The translations under genes were made by a program, and so were the position numbers. A stretch of DNA of 64,000 nucleotides from Mikania micrantha (Eukaryota; Streptophyta; Magnoliopsida; Asterales; Asteraceae). The DNA is taken from positions 62,456,031 to 62,520,030 of the forward strand of contig CM018682.1 in the NCBI GenBank assembly GCA_009363875.1, written 5' to 3'. Below, in pieces: positions 63,901-64,000 of this stretch. The notes beneath the pieces were generated by a model. That model searched no databases, was not told the DNA's origin, and saw only the letters and a list, made by a program, of their open reading frames with translations. The stretch's first letter is position 1, and each line of letters begins with the position of its first letter.

Positions 63901-64000
63901 AGACTTCATTGTTCTCCATAGGAATGCGTAATAGTTTATCGGAACAGATGAACTCAACTCGGTTAAGGGATAGCCAATCCATTCCGATGATAACGTCGAA
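60935..64000 (-). CDS. pol: G-D Pol (protease end, RT, RNase H, integrase, chromodomain-like tail), open at right edge
   Basis: It is open across the right edge of the window. Counting from the first ATG inside (63,982), it begins in the protease C-terminus (MDWLSLNRVE). RT carries FIDD at 262-265. RNase H follows (YCDASNQGL, LELGAV, TDHKSL, DALSR). Integrase has the zinc region (HPGADKMYQDL, YWWPGM, CITCAKVK) and triad D670, D731, E767 (D-X35-E). The YVGPFEI module and the VKVRWNSKRGPEFTWERE tail complete it, ending KYPHLFEN at 60,935. There is no stop or frameshift in 1,015 codons. Gag and the 5' LTR must lie to the right of the window. It could be active, although its 3' LTR is split by S3. 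Confidence 0.93.
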   Translation of the reverse strand, partial: FDVIIGMDWLSLNRVEFICSDKLLRIPMENNEVLEIRGDQAKRSNKIISCMKARKCLRKQCVAFLAHVIQKDKKAIKIQDVPVVRDFAEVFPDDLPGLPPERSVQFRIDLIPGATPVAKSPYRLAPSEMQELSNQLQELLDKGFIRPSFSPWGAPVLFVKKKDGTFRMCIDYRELNKLTIKNRYPLPRIDDLFDQLQGAHYFSKIDLRSGYHQLRIQEEDIPKTAFRTRYGHYEFMVMPFGLTNAPAVFMDLMNRVCKPYLDRFVIVFIDDILIYSRTEKEHEQHLRTVLELLKEEQLYAKFSKCEFWLSEVQFLGHVINSDGIHVDPAKIEAIKNWDVPTTPTEIRSFLGLAGYYRRFISNFSKIALPLTKLTQKSEPFVWTHKQEEAFQTLKQRLCNAPILTLLEGSDDFVVYCDASNQGLRCVLMQRDKVIAYASRQLKIHEKNYTTHDLELGAVVFALKIWRHYLYGTKCTIFTDHKSLQHIFDQKELNMRQRRWVELLNDYDCVIKYHPGKANVVADALSRKERVKPLRVRAMGMTVQTSLRDHILQAQREAVARDNLKRELDCGAEKHFKTKQDGVIYYLDRVWIPALDELRTLILDEAHKTRYSVHPGADKMYQDLRSFYWWPGMKKDIATYVGKCITCAKVKAEHQKPSGLLEQPEIPQWKWEQIAMDFITKLPRTSSGHDSIWVIIDRLTKSAHFLPIRETYKMEKLARLYIDEIVIRHGVPLSIISDRDSRFTSRFWQSLKQSLGTSVNLSTAYHPQTDGQSERTIQTLEDMLRTCILDFGGSWDTHLPLIEFSYNNSFHSSIGCAPFEALYGRKCRSPICWTEVGDNRITGPELIQETTDKIAQIQQRLQATRSRQKSYADKRRKPLEFDVGDRVMLKVSPWKGVVRFGAKGKLAPRYVGPFEIIQRIGPVAYRLRLPDELSGVHDVFHVSNLKRCLADETLIIPLEEIQIDEQLHFIEEPVEIMEREVKRLKRSRIPIVKVRWNSKRGPEFTWEREDNMKAKYPHLFEN

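Noticed and set aside
1..64000. Host genes or gene capture outside retroelement ORFs
   Set aside because: All long open frames belong to retroelement proteins or the two accessory ORFs; the remaining short frames lie in LTRs, overlap coding regions on other frames, or show no family features.

Overview
This window looks like a stretch of plant nuclear heterochromatin built almost entirely of LTR retrotransposons nested in one another. I found no host gene. Evidence for a plant: initiator-Met-tRNA primer sites, chromodomain-bearing Ty3/gypsy pol genes, Sirevirus-type Ty1/copia elements, very long LTRs (about 1.9-4.5 kb) and a hAT-type non-autonomous transposon. The third-ORF protein of the intact copia element resembles proteins I recall as abundant in Asteraceae genomes, so an Asteraceae species is my best guess; nothing here proves it.

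Layout. 1-~5,190: decayed Sirevirus-like copia (S1, +), cut by the window edge, with polypurine tract and start of a 3' LTR. ~5,196-8,913: 3' end of a gypsy pol with its 3' LTR (G-A, +). 8,914-14,200: scrambled minus-strand gypsy remnants (LTR G-E with a hAT-like insertion at 9,924-10,703, and a gag-protease pseudogene). ~14,200-15,501 plus 26,258-27,719: 5' LTR of another gypsy element (G-O, +), split by a complete chromovirus-type element, G-T (15,502-26,257, target duplication TATAC). G-T carries an extra acidic coiled-coil ORF upstream of gag, an in-frame stop between gag and pol, and a tRNA-like module in its LTRs. 28,204-33,544: decayed Sirevirus S2 (+) inside the G-O gag. 33,545-33,826: stub of an unidentified LTR (X).

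From 33,827 rightwards everything is on the minus strand: G-B (3' LTR 33,827-37,420; pol-gag pseudogene to 41,473), then G-C (LTR 41,474-44,636) inserted in the G-B gag, then G-D (3' LTR 44,637-45,921 plus 57,695-60,880; intact pol 60,935 to beyond the right edge) inserted in the G-C LTR. The young, structurally complete Sirevirus S3 (45,922-57,694, target duplication CGTTA, LTRs differing by one base) sits inside the G-D LTR. S3 has gag, pol and a large third-ORF region of unknown function between pol and the 3' LTR.

How the parts work together: within each element Gag forms the particle and Pol supplies protease, reverse transcriptase, RNase H and integrase. The LTRs carry promoters, and the primer site and polypurine tract prime the two DNA strands. 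The least expected signals are (i) the S3 third ORF, (ii) the G-T upstream ORF, (iii) a covarying hairpin plus 3'-splice-site-like motif in seven of seven gypsy LTRs, implying an intron in the LTR leader, (iv) family-specific CG-containing word arrays, mostly inside that inferred intron, (v) a covarying palindrome before every gypsy polypurine tract, and (vi) a pol III-type A-box/B-box/T-run module in the G-T LTRs.
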